The notes beneath the pieces were generated by a model. It worked only from the letters and a program-made list of their open reading frames with translations, did not search any database and was not told the origin of the DNA. Below are positions 1 through 13,850 of a DNA stretch of 64,000 bases, piece after piece (within the stretch, counting starts at the first letter, position 1; each line of letters opens with the position of its first letter). Source of the DNA: Vanilla planifolia (taxonomy: Eukaryota > Streptophyta > Magnoliopsida > Asparagales > Orchidaceae); contig JAIUJO010000289.1 of assembly GCA_023846275.1 (NCBI GenBank), positions 186,001 through 250,000 of the forward strand, given 5' to 3'. The position numbers were made by a program, and so were the translations under genes.

Positions 1-3000
1 TGCATGTGTGTGTATGTGTGTGTGTGTGCATATATATGCACATGTATTTATTCTTTTACATGTGTAAGTGTGTGTATATGTGCTTGCGCATTTATGTGCA
101 AGTGCTGCAGCTTGTGCATGCATGGGTACATGCATTTGTGTTCATTTTCGTGTGAGTGTGTGTGCATTTGTTAGTGTTAACATGCATGTGTGTGTACATG
201 TTTATGCATATGTGTGTGTGAATGTTCATGCACACATGTTTGTACATGTGTGTGTGATTGTATATGTTTGTGATTGTACTTGTGTGTTTACTTATGTGTG
301 CATGTGCTTGTGTGTGTGCATGTGTCTATGTGTGCATGTGTGCATGTGTTTACATGTGTGTGCATCAGTGTGCATGTATGCATGTTCATTTGCACATGCA
401 TGTGGGAATGCATGTGTATCTACGTGTTCATGTGTGTATGCATCTGTGTGTATGCATGTATGTGTTAATCCATGTCATGTGTATGTGCATGCACGTGTGT
501 GTGTGCATGTGTTTTCTTGTGTTTCTTTGTGTCTATATGCATACACATGTGTGTGTATCTATGTGCATGCACATGCGTTATGTATGTGTGTGTAAATTTT
601 TGTGTATGTGAGTCTACACATGTGTGTGTGTATTCTTGTGCAAGTGTATGGGTGAGTGTGTGTGCTTGTACGTGCATACCTATGTGTGCATGTGTGGGTT
701 TGTGTGTGTATGTTGTGTGTGCATGTATGTATGTATGCATGTGCATGTTTGTGCTCATGTGTTGTTGTATATGCATTATGTGTTCATGTGTTTGTGCATA
801 TGTGTCTATAAGAATGTGTGTGAGTGTGTCCATACAGGTGTGTACGTTTAAGTGTGTACATAGGTGTGTGGTTGTGACGGTGTGTATGTGTGTGTGTGTG
901 CATCTGTGTTTATATGTTTGTGCCCATGTATGTGTCTATGAGTGCATATGTGTGCATCCATGTGTGTATATGCATGTGTGTGTGCATGCATGTGTTCATG
1001 CTTGCATGTTTGTTTGTGGGCATGTTTGTGTGTGCTTGTGCATGTGTTTGTGTGTGCGTTTGGGTGCTTGTGGGTTAGCAAGTGTGTGTGTGGGTGTGCG
1101 AGTGAGTATGCTTATGCGTGTTATTATGTGTGGGGTCTATGCATGTGCATTTGTGTTTGTGTAAGTAAGTGGGTGTTCATTCATGTGCATGCGTGTGTGA
1201 GTTTATGTGCATGTGTATGTGTGAGTGTGTTTGTGTGCATGTAAGTTCATTTGGGTGTGCATGTAAGTTTATTTGTTAGTGCATGTGCATGTGTGTGCAT
1301 GTACATGAGTGTGCATGGCTATCCACGTGTATGTGCACGTGCATATGCATGCATGTTTATGTGTCAATCCTTGTCGGCTTATGTGTGTATTTGTGTTTAT
1401 GTATGCGTATATGTGTGTTCTTGTGCTTATGCATGTGTGTATGCATATGTTTGCAACATCATGCATGTGGGCAAGTGTGTGAGTCATTGTATATATGTGT
1501 GAGTGCATTTGTGTGTGCACACCTACATTCATGCATGTGTGAGTTTGTGTGTATGTGGGTGTGTCTACTTGTTTGTGCATATGTGTGTGCATATGTATGC
1601 ATGTGTGTGTGTGTGTGCATGAGTGTGGGCATGTGCACATGCATGTGACTACGTGTGCATCTACATGTGTTTGTTGTGTATGCTTGCTTATGTGTGTGCT
1701 TGTGTGTGAATGTGTGTTTGTCTTTATTCATGTATGCCTATGTATGTGTGCATGTGTATATGCATGTGTCAGTACGTGTGTGTGTCAATGTGTGTCTGTG
1801 TGTGTGGACATGTGCATGCATGTGTGCATGTGTGTGTGTGTACGTGTACGTTTTAGTGTGTTTGTTTGTTTGTGTGCATGTGTACAGTTATGTATCTATG
1901 TATGTATGTACTTACTTGTGTTTCTATGCATATGCATGTGCCTGTGAGTACATGGGTGCAAAAGTAATTGTATGGTCATGTGCGCATGTGTGTACGTGTG
2001 CATGTGTTTATTTGTGCTAGTGTGTTTGTATGTGTGTGGTTGTGTGTCTATGTCCATGTGTGTCTTTTTTTGTTGGCATGTATGTTGATGCGTTTGGACA
2101 TCTGTGTGTTTATGCATTTGCATATGCGTATGTGTATGTGTGTGTGTGTGTTTATGTGCCTATTAGCATGTGTGAGTTTAGGCATGCATGTGTATGTGTG
2201 AGCATCATTCTATCGAAGGGCATGTGTTTGGGCATTTGCATATGCAATTTTTCATGCACATGTAGATATGTGCCATGTCTTTGTGTGAGTGTGTATGTGT
2301 GTGTGTATTTATGTATGTGCATAGATGTAGGTGTGTGAGTGTGCTTGTCTACTTGTGTGTTATTGTGTGTGTCCATTTTCATGTGCATACATGTGTGTCT
2401 TGTTATGCTTCCAATTGTGTGTGTGTTTGTGTATGTGTGTGTGTGTGCTTGCATGTGTGAGTGTGTGTACCCATGTGTGTTTGCCTCTGTGTCTACATGT
2501 GTGTGTGTTTGAGCATGTTTTTGTGCATGTTTGTGTATGTGTGTGCATGTGTGTGTGCATGTTCATATTTGTGTGTGGGTGTACCTGTGTTTATAAGTGT
2601 GTGTGTGCGTGTGTGCTTGCTCGACTATGGGTAATTGCAAGTGCTTGTGTTTGCATGCATGTGTGCATTTCTTAGAGCTTTTGTTTACGTGTGTGTTTGC
2701 ATATGTGTGTCTATGTGGATATGTTTGTGCATGTGTGTGTCAATGTGTGCTAGTGTGTGTGTGGGTGCATGCAGGTGTGCTTCTATGCCTCAGTTTGCAA
2801 ACATGTGTGTGCACATGAGTGTGTGTTGTCGAGTGTGTGTCTGCATGTGTTTGTGTATATTTGTAGTATTTTCATGTATGTGTATGTGAGAGTGTGTGCT
2901 TGTTTTGTGTGTTTGTGTGTGTAGGTTTTGTGCATGTGCATGTGCATGTACATGTGTGTGTGCATGTGTGCTTGCATATGTGCCTGGTTGAAGTGCATGT

Positions 3001-6000
3001 GAATGTACATATTTGGGTGATGTGTTTACACATGTGTGTTTGTGCATGTGTGCCTTTACATGTGTTTGTACATTTGTGTGTTTGTGTGTGTATGCATTTG
3101 TGGGTCCACATGTGTGTGGTGTGTTTGTCTACATGTGTCTATGTACACACTTATGTGTATGTGCATGTGAATGTGTGCATGTTTGTGTGTTTCTATTTGT
3201 GCATGTGCATATGTGTGTGGGTATGCTTGTGTGCATTTGCATGTGTGTGCATGGGTATGCATGTGCATGTTCATGTGTGAATGCGTGTGTGTGCGAGAGT
3301 GCACACATCTACATGTGTGTGTGGGTGTGTGAGAGTGCATGTGTGTAAGCATGTGCATGTGTTCTGGTGGGTGTGTGCGTAAGAGTGTGTGTTTACTTGT
3401 GTGAATGGATGGGCATGCTTCTATGTGTTGTATGCCATCATTTATGTGTACATGTGCATATATGTGTATGTGTTTTGCATGAGTATTTTCTAAATGTGTG
3501 TCTGTGTTTGGGTATTTGGGTGTGTGAGCATGTTTGCTTCTATTTCTATGTCTGCACGTGCTTGTATATGTGTGTGCCTCTATGCATGCATTTGTATGTG
3601 TGTGGGTAATGTAAGTGTATGCATGTATGTGTATATGTGTGCATGTGTACATATGTGTGTGTGTGCATATTTACATTTCTGTATGCATGTGTGTGGTGTT
3701 GGAAGGGCAAGTGTAAGTCTACATGTGTATGTTTACATGAGTGCATGTGCATATGCATGTGTGTGCATGTGTGTGTGTGTACATTTGTCTGTGTGCATGT
3801 CCCTGCTAGCATTTACGTATTCACTGACATCTGTGCGTGTGTGCTTGCATCTTAGTGTGTTTGCTTACAACATTTACATGTGTGTATGTGTATGTGCATT
3901 TGTGCATCATGTGTATTTGTGCATTTGAGTGAGTGTGAGATTGTCTGCGCATGTGAGTGTGTTCAAGCTCGTGTGTGTGCTTGCGTGCAAGCATTGTGTG
4001 TGCGTGGGTGCATACTTGGGTGTGCATATGTGTGTGTCCATGTACAAGTAGGTTTGCTAGTGTGTGTGAATCTTTGCTTGTGAATTTGAGTGTGTGCATG
4101 GTTGTGTGCATCTATGTTTGGGTGAATACATATGTGTGCATGTGCATGCATATGAATGCTCATGTACATACATTTATGTGTGTGTTTTTGCACTTTTGTG
4201 CATGTGAGGGTGTTCATGCACGTCTACATGTGTGTGCATGTGTGCATGGGTACGCACATGTGTGTGTGCATTTGTTGGTGCTTATATGTGCATTCGTATG
4301 TGTGTGTGTGTATGTGTGTTTGCATGCATGCATGCAATTGTGTGAGTGTTTGCAAGCTTGCATGCATGCGTGTGTGTGTGCAAACATGTGTTTCTTTATG
4401 TGTGTGAGTGTGTGCCTGTGTGTGTATATGTGTGTGTGTTTGCATATTTTTGTGTTCATGTATGTTTGTAAGCATATTTATTTGTATACATGTGCTTTTT
4501 TGCATGTGTGTGCATATGTGTATGTGTGCTTGTATGTTTGCATTAGTGTACGAATGTGTACACGTGTTGATGTTCATGCATGTGTGTGTGTGCATACTTG
4601 GCTGTGTATGTGCATGCATGTGTGTGTGCAAGTGTGTGTGCTTTTTCTTTTGCATTTAAGAATGTGTGTAGGGTACATGGGCATGCATGTGTGTGCTCAT
4701 GTACATGCATTTTGTGTATGTGTTTGTGCACATGTATGCATGTGAGGTTGTGCATTTATATATGAATGTCTATGCATGTGCTTGGGTACACATGTACATG
4801 CATGATTACATGTGTGTGTTTGTGTGTTGATGCATGTGTGTTTGCTTGCCTATGCCTGTGGGTGTGTGCATGCATGAGTGTGTTTGTATGCAGTGTGTAT
4901 GCATATGTCTATTTGTTTTATATCTATGTGTATTCTTGTGTTTACATGTGTGTGTGTGTGTATGTCTATGTGTTTAGTGTGTTTGTCTATGTTCATGTTT
5001 ATATGTGTGTGAGTGCTTGCTTTTGTGCATGTGTTACTTGTATAACTTACTATGTGTGCATTTTTTGCATGTTTTTGTGTGTGCATGTATGTGTGTTATC
5101 ATTCAAGTGTACTTATGAGTGTATCGGTATGTGTTTATGTTTATATGTGTACCCATGTTAGTGTTTTTTGCACAATGCTTGCATATGTGTGGGTGCTTAT
5201 GCACTTATGTATGTGTGTTTGTGTGCCTACATATGTGTGTGTGTTTTCTATTGTGTGCATGGCATTTGCATGTGAGTTCATGGGTGTGCGAATGTGTGTA
5301 TGTGTTTGTGTGCATTGCTTGTGTCGATGTTTGGGTGTTTGTTTTGTGTTTCATGCATGTTTGTGTGCATGTGCATGTATGGTTATGTGTGTATGTATTT
5401 TCTTATCTATGTTTGTGTGTGTGTGTTAATCTACATTTGTGTGTTTTATATGGATTTATGGATGTCTTTGTATACATATGTGTGTGTGTTTATGTTAGTG
5501 TGTGTGGCTATGTGTAGGTATTTCTATGTGTGCATGTCTGTGTGACTCTACATGAGTGTATTTGTATGTATGCATAATCTGTGGTGTATGTGCATCAATG
5601 CATGTGTGCACGTGCATGCAAGTTTATGTGTGTGTGCATGTGTGTGTGTGCATGTGCATGTGAAAAATGGGTTTGTGTATGCATGTGTTTTGGATGTCTA
5701 TGTGCTTATGTGTGCATGTGCACGTGCAAGTGTGTGTGTATGTGTGCATCTATGAGTGTAATAGTGCACGTGCACGCATTTGTGCATGTGGCTGCATGTG
5801 TGGGTGCATTGTTTTTGTAAGTGTGAGTTCATCCATGGGTCAATGTGTGCATGTGTGTGGTGTGTGTTTGTAGACATGAGTTTGTGTGTGTGTTTGTGTG
5901 CATGTGCATACTTATGTGTACGTGCGTGTGTGTGTGTGTGTGTGTGTGCATATGCATGTATGTGTATGTGTGTGTGTTTATCGATTTGCATGTGTGCACA

Positions 6001-8848
6001 TGTGTGTGTGTGTGTGCTTATGTGTATGTGTTCGTGTGTATAGTTGTGTGATTGGGTATTTGTATGTGTGCAAGTGTATGGGGCTATGCATGAGTGCATG
6101 TGTTTTGTGTGTGTGTGTGCATGCAATCACAAGTGTGTGTGAAGGTGCATGCTTGTGTGTGCTCATGTGTGCACACATGTGTGTGTAGGATTATGTGCAT
6201 GTGTGTGTGTAATTGTGTCTGAATGTCTATGCGCATGTGCATGTGTGTCTATATGCATGTGTGTGTGTGGGTACATGTGTGTGCATATTTGTGTGCTAGT
6301 GCACATGTAATGTGGGTGTGCAGATTTTGCATGTGTGTTTGCATTATTTGTGTGCATATGTATGTGCATATGTGTGGCATGTGTGTGTATGTGTGTCTAT
6401 GTGTGTGTGTGTACATATGTGTGTGTATGTGAATGCAAGTGCACATGTGTGCATATGTGTTTGTATGTGAGTGCGAGTGCACATGTGTGCATGTGTGTAT
6501 GTGTGTGTGCTTGTGAGTATGTGTGGACATGTGAGCATGTGTTTGCACATATGTAAGCATTCATGCCTATATATGTGCATCTATAAGTGTGTGCACGAGC
6601 GTGTGTGCATGTACAAATGTATGCGCATTTGTGTAACATGTGTGTATGTCTGTGCCAGTGTGCGTAGGGGCTTGGGTGTGTGTGTATGTTTATGTGCAAG
6701 TGTGTGCACATTTGTGTACGTGTGCATTTTTTATGTGCGCATGTGCGTGTGTGTGCAAAAATATATGTGAGTGGGTGTGTGTGTGTATGCGTGCATATAT
6801 ATATGCACTTGTTTGTTTGTGAGCATGTGTCTATGAGTTTGCATGTGAGTATGCATAGTGTGTGCATGCTTGTACATATGAGTGTGCACGTGTAGGTGTG
6901 TGTGTGTTAGTGTGAGTGTCCTTGCATGTGTGCGTGTGAGTGTGTGTATGTGTGCATGCTTGCATGTGTGTGTCACTATGTGTGCATGTTCGTGTTTTTA
7001 TGTGTGTTTGTGTGCTTGTTTTGTGCATTTGTATGTGTGCCTTTATTTTTGCATGTAAATGTTTCTTATATTTATGTATGTGTGTGAGTGAGGATGCATT
7101 TGTGTGTGTCTGCATATTAATGGGTGGTTACAGACATGTGTGTAAGTGTGTCTATGCATGTTTATGTTTTTTGAAACCATGTGTGAGTTTTTTTGTATGT
7201 GTATGTGTGTGCATTTGTATGTATGTGTTTGTGTCTGTGCATGTGTGTGTATGTTATACTTATGTGCATGTGGTTGCATGTGTGTGTGCTTGTGTGCATG
7301 CAATCTTGTGTGTGAGTGTGCCTTTTAATGTGTGTTTGGGTGTGTGTGTGCATGTGCATATGCATGTATGTGTGTTCGTGTGTGCATCTATATGCATATG
7401 TGTGGGGTGTGAGTGTGCATACATAATTATGTGTAATATTCACATGCATGTTTTGTGCTCATGTGAGTGTTGTTTTGCATATGTGTGCACACATATGCGT
7501 GTATGTTTATGTATGAGTTTGTGTGAATGTGTATGTATGTGTGTATGTACGTGTGTGTATGTTTGGGTGGGTGTGCTTTTGTGTGTGTGTAATGGGTGTG
7601 TATAGATGTGTGTATGTGTGCATGTATGCATTTGAATATGTGCTTGGGTGTGTTGGTGCATGCATGGTGTACTTGTTAGCATGCATTTGTGCATGTTTGA
7701 GTGTGTGAATGTGTGTGCATGTTCAATTGTATGTACGAGTGTACATCTATGTATGAATGTGTGTGTCTGTGTGCTTATGAGTAGGGAGCATGTGTGTATG
7801 CATTCAAGTTATATGTTGCACTCATATGTACATATGTGTATGTGTTGTGCATGTGAGTGTGTGTGTGTGAGTGGGGCATGTGTGAGCGTATGTATTAGTG
7901 TGTGTTGCATGCGTGCTTGTGTGCGTATGGTTTTGTGTAGGCGTGCTTTTATGTATGTGTATATGTGTATGTGTGTGCATGTGTGAGTGCAAGTGTATGT
8001 TTGTGTATCTGTGTGCATGTGCATGGGTCCATGTGCACATATGCATATCTTTATGTATGCATGTGCACTTGTGTGCATGTGTGTGTGCTATTTGTGCATG
8101 TGTGTAGACATGTGTGTGTATGTGTTGCATGTTTGTGTGTGTATCTATGCATATATATGCATGTGTATGTGCATGTGCATAAGTGCAATGTGATTCTATA
8201 TTTATATTTGAGTGTGTGTGTGTTTCCTTATGTTTTTATGTGGGTGGGTGCATGTGTGCATGCAAACGTGTGTAACGTGTAAATGTATATGTGTGTGGTG
8301 TAGTGCGTACGAGTGTTTGCATGTGATTTTGTGTGGTTGTCAGTTTGTGTGTGTGGCCTATGCCTGTATGTTTGTGCATGTGTGTGTGTGTGCTTATATG
8401 TATGCATATGTATTCCTTTATTTATTTCTGTTTTTTTGTATGTGTGCATGGAGTTATATTGTTGTCCATGTGTGTATGTGTGTGTATGTCTACATACATG
8501 TGCACGTATGTAATGTGTGTAGGTGTGTGTGTGTTAGTTTGTGTGTGTGCACATAGAATTGTGTGTGCATGTGTCTATAAGCATGTGTTTGTTTGAGTAA
8601 GCATCTACATGTGCATGTGTGCACCAGTATATGTGAGTGTGTGTTTATTTGTGTACATGTGAACAAATGTGTTTGTGTGTTTGTTCATGTGCACACGTGT
8701 GTGTATTCATTTGTGTGGGTGTGTTTAGGTGTTCACATGTGTAGGTGTATGTGTAAGAGTGCATATGTGTGCATGCACATGGATAAATGTGTGTGTGATC
8801 ATGCTCATGTGTTTGATAATGCATTTGTGTATAGGTGTGGTCTACACA

Positions 8849-8955
8849 TGTGTGTGTGCATGTGTTTTCGTGTGAGTGTGCCTATTTGTGCTTGTGTGTG
8901 TGCATGTGTTTTCATGTGAGTGTTCCTATTTGTGCATGTGTGTGTGCATGTGTCC
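8849..8955 (+). repeat. 44-bp tandem repeat, about 2.5 copies
   Basis: Unit starts at 8,849, 8,893 and 8,937 all begin TGTGTGTGTGCATGTG. The first two then continue TTTTC-TGTGAGTGT-CCTATTTGTGC with three substitutions between them; the third diverges after about 18 bases. The exact 44-base spacing and the rarer CCTATTTGTGC word separate it from background TG sequence. Confidence 0.85.
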
Positions 8956-10620
8956 TTCACACATGTGTGCATGTGGAGTATCCACTTGTGTGCATGTAGG
9001 TATGCATGTGTGTGAGTTTTATTGCACATATTTGTGTGGGTGAATGCTTACATGTTTATGCATATGTGTGCATGTTGCATGTGTTTTTGTGTGTTTTTCT
9101 TATGCATGTGTGCATGTGCCTATGCTTGTGTGTGTGCACTCACATATGTTCATATATACTTCTAAGTGTGCATGTGTGAGTTTGTGTGCTTATTAGCATG
9201 TGTGTGTGCTTGTATGCTTCTGTGGGTGCATGTTTATCTGTATATGTTTGCATGTATCTATTTGTGTGTGAATGTGTACATGCATAAGTTTGAATGTTTT
9301 TTGTTTCCTATGTTTGGGCGTGTGCATGTGTATGTCTGCATGTGTCCATGTGTGTGTATACATGTTTATTGTGTGTTTTTGTGGTGCATGTGTACAGGCA
9401 TGGGTGTGTGTATTGTATGTGGTCATTAGTTTGTCTTGTGTGTGTTTGTGTGCATGCATGTGTGTTGTTATGAGTGGTTGTATAGGTGAATGTTTGTGCA
9501 TGGGATGTGTGCAAGTGTGTGGATATGTGTGTATGTGTGTGTTCACGCATAATGCGTGTGTGTGTGTGCAATGTGTCTATGTGTGTGGGCATATATATGT
9601 GTGAGAATTTTGTGTGTGCATGGGTGTGTATGCATGTGCTTATGCGTGAGTGCATTTGTTTTGTGTGTGTGCATAGGGGTGTGCATGTTTTGTGCTCGTA
9701 TGTATGTTTGAGCATGTGTGTGCATGTTCGTTTTACATGTGTGTGTGTGTTTGTGTGGTTGTGTATGTGCGTATGTGTGGGTGTGTTGTTGTGTGTGTGC
9801 ATGTATGTATGCAGGTGCGTAAAATCCGTCTGTGTGTGCTTACATGTGTGTTTTATGTATGTGTGTGTGTGTATGTATGTGTGTTTGTGTGGGTTCATGC
9901 GTGAGTTTTGTATACATATGTGTGTGTAACATTTGTTTGCATGTGTGTGTGCAAGCTTGTGTATGTGTTGCATGTGTGTTTGTTTCTATTATGTGTCCTA
10001 TGCTTTTGTGTGTGTGTATGCACATTTGTACATTGTGAATTCTTATGTGTGCTTATACGTGTGTGTGCATAAGCATCGTAGTAGGTATGCATGCATTTTT
10101 ATGAGCATGTGTGTGCATATTTTTGTATGTTTATGTGTGTATTAAGTGTATAAACTTCTACACCTATGGGCATGTTATGCAAGTGTGATTGCATATGTAT
10201 GTCAACTCATGTATGTGTGTGACTGGATTAAGTGTGTATGTGTGTGTGTGTGTGGTGCTTGCATGTTGGTTTGTGTTTGTTATCATGTTTATGGATGTGT
10301 ACATGTGGGTGCATGCATGTGCATGTGTGTTTGCTTAAGAGTGTGCATGTGAGTGTTTACATGTGCATGTGTGTGTGTTGGTGTGAATATGAGTGTATGT
10401 ATGAGTAAATGTTTTTTTTACACCCATACGCTTGTGAGTGTGCGCATGTGTTGTGTACATGTGCATTGCATGGGTATGCATGTGCGTGTGAATATGTCCT
10501 CTATGCATGCGCATATGAGTGCATGTTTATTTGTTTATGCCCTTAAGTGTGTTGATCTACATGCGTCTGTTTATAGTTGTGCACAATGTGCATGCTTGCA
10601 TGCATGTGGGTGTTCATGTT

Positions 10621-10740
10621 TGTGAGTTTGTGTGCATATGCCTATGTGGGTATGCATATCAGTTATACATTGGTTTGGTTTGTGAGTTTGTGTGCATATG
10701 CCTATGTGGGTATGCATATCAGTTATACATTGGTTTGGGC
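10621..10740 (+). repeat. 60-bp tandem duplication, two near-identical copies
   Basis: Bases 10,621-10,678 are repeated without change at 10,681-10,738. The unit has an unusually non-TG segment (TATGCATATCAGTTATACAT), so the identity is not a composition effect. It is the most recent-looking duplication seen in the left array. Confidence 0.95.
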
Positions 10741-12830
10741 CAATGTGTGTACGTGTGTGTGTGTGTGTATGTGTATGTGTATTGTGTAGGTGTGTGTATG
10801 TGGGTGCACATGTTTATATTGGTGTGTTCATTCGAGCGATGGTGTGTGTGCGTGCACGTGGACATATGTGCTTGTGTTCACATTTCTATGTGTGTTCATG
10901 CATGTGCACGTGTTTGTATGTGTGTGTGAGTGTACATGCATGCTTGTGTTTGTGGGTCTATATGTGTGTGTGTGTGTGTGTGTGTGTCTATGAGGGTTCA
11001 TATCTATGTGTGTAAGTGTACACATGCATGTTCTTGTGTGTGTGCATGTGTGTGTGTCTATGTTTTTATGTGTGTGTGCTTGTACATGTTTGTGTGTGTT
11101 CATCCTCATGTACATGTTTGTTTGTATTTGTGTGAGTGCATGCATGTGTTTGTGTGTGTGCACATGTAAGTGCATGGTTGCATGCATTTTTTTTAAGTGT
11201 CTATGCATTCATGTACTCATATGTGTACATGTTTTGTGTGTGTGCAAGAATGTATGTTTTCTTGTGAATGTGCATGTGCTTGTTGTTACATTTCTGTGTG
11301 TTCATGTGTGTGTTTGTATATGGGCATGAATGTGTGTAGGTGTGTGTGCACATATGTGTGTACTTATGTGTGCATGTGTGTATGCAAATAACAATGTGGA
11401 TATGTATGCATGTCAACGTGTGTGTGCAATGTGAGCATGTTTGTGTGCAAGTGTGTGCCCTTGCATTAGTACATGCATGCATGTGTATAAGTGTGTGTGC
11501 TTTAGTGTGTTTGGGTATGTGTTCGTGTGCTGATGTTTGCATGTGCATGCTCAAGTGTGTGCATGCATATGTGTGAGTGTATATGTGTCTGTGTGGTGTG
11601 CATATGTGTGTGTCTGTGAGTGCATCTACTTGTGTGTGTGTGTGTATTAATGTGTAAAAAGTGCATTTATGTATGTTTGCATGTGTGTGTAAGCTTATAC
11701 ATGTGAACATATCTGGATGCTCATGCATATCTATTCATGTGCATATGTGTTTCTGCATGTGCATTTGTGTGTAAGTACGTGTGTGTTTATGCATGAGCAT
11801 GTGTATCTATATGTGTGTGTTAATGTGAGAATTTTTGTGTGTATGATGGTACTTATTTGTGTGTGCATGTGTGTACATTCATGTGCATGTGTATGCATGT
11901 TTGTGCACATGTTTTAACATGTATGCATGTGTATGTGCATGTTTATGTGTGTATGCATGCATGCTTGTCTGTGTTAGCTTCCACATGTGTGTGATTGTAT
12001 ATGCATATGTGTATATGTCAGCAACTATGCATTTGCATTCATGCATGTGTGTGTGGATGTCAGTACATTTGTGTCTATGTTCATGTGTGCATGTACATGT
12101 TAGTGTTTGTACATGCATTCATGTATGGAGTGTGCATATGTGCTCATATGCATGCATATCCTTGCATGCGAGCATGTGTGCATGTGTGTGTGTGCATTTG
12201 TTAATGTGTTTTCATTTGTGCATTTAGATGTCTATGTGCAAAAGCATGTGTATGTGCATTCTTTTGTGCGAGTGTGTGTGCGTACACGTAAGTGTGTGTC
12301 TATATGTGCTTCTATGTGTGAGTGCATGTGTGATTGTGTGCACGTGTGTCTACATGCATGTTTGTGTTCATGTGCATGTATGTGTGCGTTCAAGTGTGTG
12401 TGCATGTGCATGTGTGCTTGTATGTGTATGTGCATAAGTATGCTTGTATGTGTGAGTGTGTGTGTGTATGTGTGTATATGTGGACCTGTGTCCAAATATG
12501 TGTGTCTTTATTTTTGCATGTGTATGCTTGTGCATGTGCATGTTTGTGTGAGTGCATGCATGAGTTTGTGTGACTGCATATGCATACACGTGTGTATGTG
12601 TTTGTGTTTGTGTGTATGTGTGTATTTGTGTGCATGTGTGCACGTGTGTTTATGTGCATGTGTACATGTTCCTGTGTGTATGTGTGTGTGTGCATGTGTA
12701 CGCTTGTGTGTCTGTGTGTTTATGTGTGAATATATGTGGTTGTGTGCTTTATGCATGCATGTGTGTGAGTGTATGCACTTGCATCCATGTGTTTGCTTAA
12801 ACATGCATGTATGTGCATTTGTGCTTGTGT

Positions 12831-12835
12831 CTACA
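12831..12835. repeat. Candidate target-site duplication, left (CTACA)
   Basis: Five bases directly before the TG of the inserted LTR. The matching right flank at 13,890-13,894 is CTAAA, one mismatch. Five bases is the usual length for Ty1/copia and Ty3 insertions. Confidence 0.6.
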
Positions 12836-13285
12836 TGATGTAGGACTAGACAAAAATTTCTTAGTTAGAAAATTCGTGACTGATGCACAACAAAGAGCAG
12901 GGTCGTCACCCTAAGGGTCACACACCTAGATACGATGAGGGTTGAACGCAAAAGGCACCAACCAATGAATCCTAACTAAACTTAGGATCGATAGCGGCTA
13001 AGAAGTCGCTAAATCGACTACGGCTACACACTTTCAAACATGCAGAAATATGGAGTACTTAGATTGGTTAAGTACCAGTTGAACTTAAAATATAATTTAT
13101 AGTAAAAGTTGCACTTCGCAGAATGAAAATATATTGAAGACAAATTAATAATCTAGGAATGGAAATTACTCGTAAAAAGGAAGACGAGGAAAACAAAAAT
13201 TTCAACTTGAAGATGGTTGAGCTGTGAAGAAAGATGATAGACTGGAGTGGCGTCTCACCACTTGGACCTCGCGTCCCTCCTCCCA

Positions 13286-13295
13286 GTATCAGAGC
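13286..13295 (+). other. Primer-binding-site-like motif inside the LTR
   Basis: GTATCAGAGC matches the last ten bases of the copia initiator-Met primer site TGGTATCAGAGC, but the two bases before it are CA instead of TG, and it lies on the strand opposite the TATA box. It is either chance or a sign that the insertion is not a simple solo LTR. Confidence 0.25.
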
Positions 13296-13417
13296 TTTGA
13301 CGAGTCGGCACGCCAAAGGCACTCAGAGCACTCACGAACTCAGAATGGAAGCAAAGAACACTCAAAAAAGAGCTTGCATTAACTATTCATTATCCCTTAC
13401 AATAGAAGAGGACTCCA

Positions 13418-13428
13418 CCTTATATAGG
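13418..13428 (-). promoter_or_regulatory. TATA box of the solo LTR
   Basis: On the minus strand this reads CCTATATAAGG followed by GTGGAGTCCTC, the usual appearance of a plant LTR promoter at the U3/R border. It sets the orientation of the LTR. No evidence of activity can be read from sequence. Confidence 0.6.
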
Positions 13429-13589
13429 AATCCATAGGGGTACAAAAGACATTTTGACTCATAACATGGGAATACTAAAGGACACATGGGTAAATTAAAA
13501 GTCACCTAAAAATTACAAACAGACTCCTAAAAATCTGAGAAAAATAATGAAAATTAAGTTCATTCATTTATCTAACCCTAATTTCGGAT

Positions 13590-13850
13590 GGCTGGAGGCG
13601 CGGCGACGGCGGCGGCGGCGGTGCGGGTTGGTGCGGGCTGGCGTGGGTCGGCGCGGGTCACAGGTCACGGGTCATCCTGTGGGTAGCTTGGGTAGGCGCC
13701 TGGCTGGACTCTTGCACAGCGGTTCGGGCAAACCCGGATCCGGTTCGGTACGAGGGGTTCGAAACGGCGGCGGGCGGTTCACTTTGGCAGCGGATGTTGC
13801 GGCGGAGGCTGCAGCGGAGGCGGCAGCCTGGTGGCAGGAATAGTGATTTT
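13590..13850 (-). other. GC-rich U3 block with GGC triplets
   Basis: This is the only strongly GC-rich block of its size in the window. It includes a GGC-type run at 13,597-13,622 and GCGGAGGC-like repeats near 13,800. It lies upstream of the TATA box in LTR orientation, so it fits U3 enhancer sequence. The open frames across it (Arg/Ala/Gly-rich) look like composition effects. Confidence 0.5.

Larger units (their letters stand above)
1..12835 (+). repeat. TG/CATG-rich degenerate array, left segment
   Basis: The stretch is made almost wholly of TG dinucleotides broken every few units by CATG, TATG, TTTG, CTATG or ACATG. G and T dominate the + strand and A and C the other. No single monomer length repeats along its length, so it is better described as a composite microsatellite than a classical satellite. 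Runs of alternating purine and pyrimidine are long. All six frames are often open because stops need TGA, TAG or TAA, which the word set rarely makes. No gene, TE or RNA gene is visible inside. Local structure includes a 44-bp repeat near 8,850, a 60-bp duplication at 10,621 and the first copy of a 1.85-kb unit from about 11,640. Function is unknown; heterochromatic or structural DNA is an inference. Confidence 0.95.

Noticed and set aside
68..12838. Dozens of Cys/Val/Met-rich open frames on + that look like cysteine-rich secreted or metallothionein-like proteins
   Set aside because: TGT/GTG/ATG words encode Cys/Val/Met automatically. Openness comes from the rarity of TGA/TAG/TAA in the word set, and frames on both strands are open together.
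13068..13437. Short frames in the solo LTR (84 codons minus, 67 plus)
   Set aside because: They overlap each other on opposite strands within LTR R/U5 and lie on both sides of the TATA region, with no known motif.
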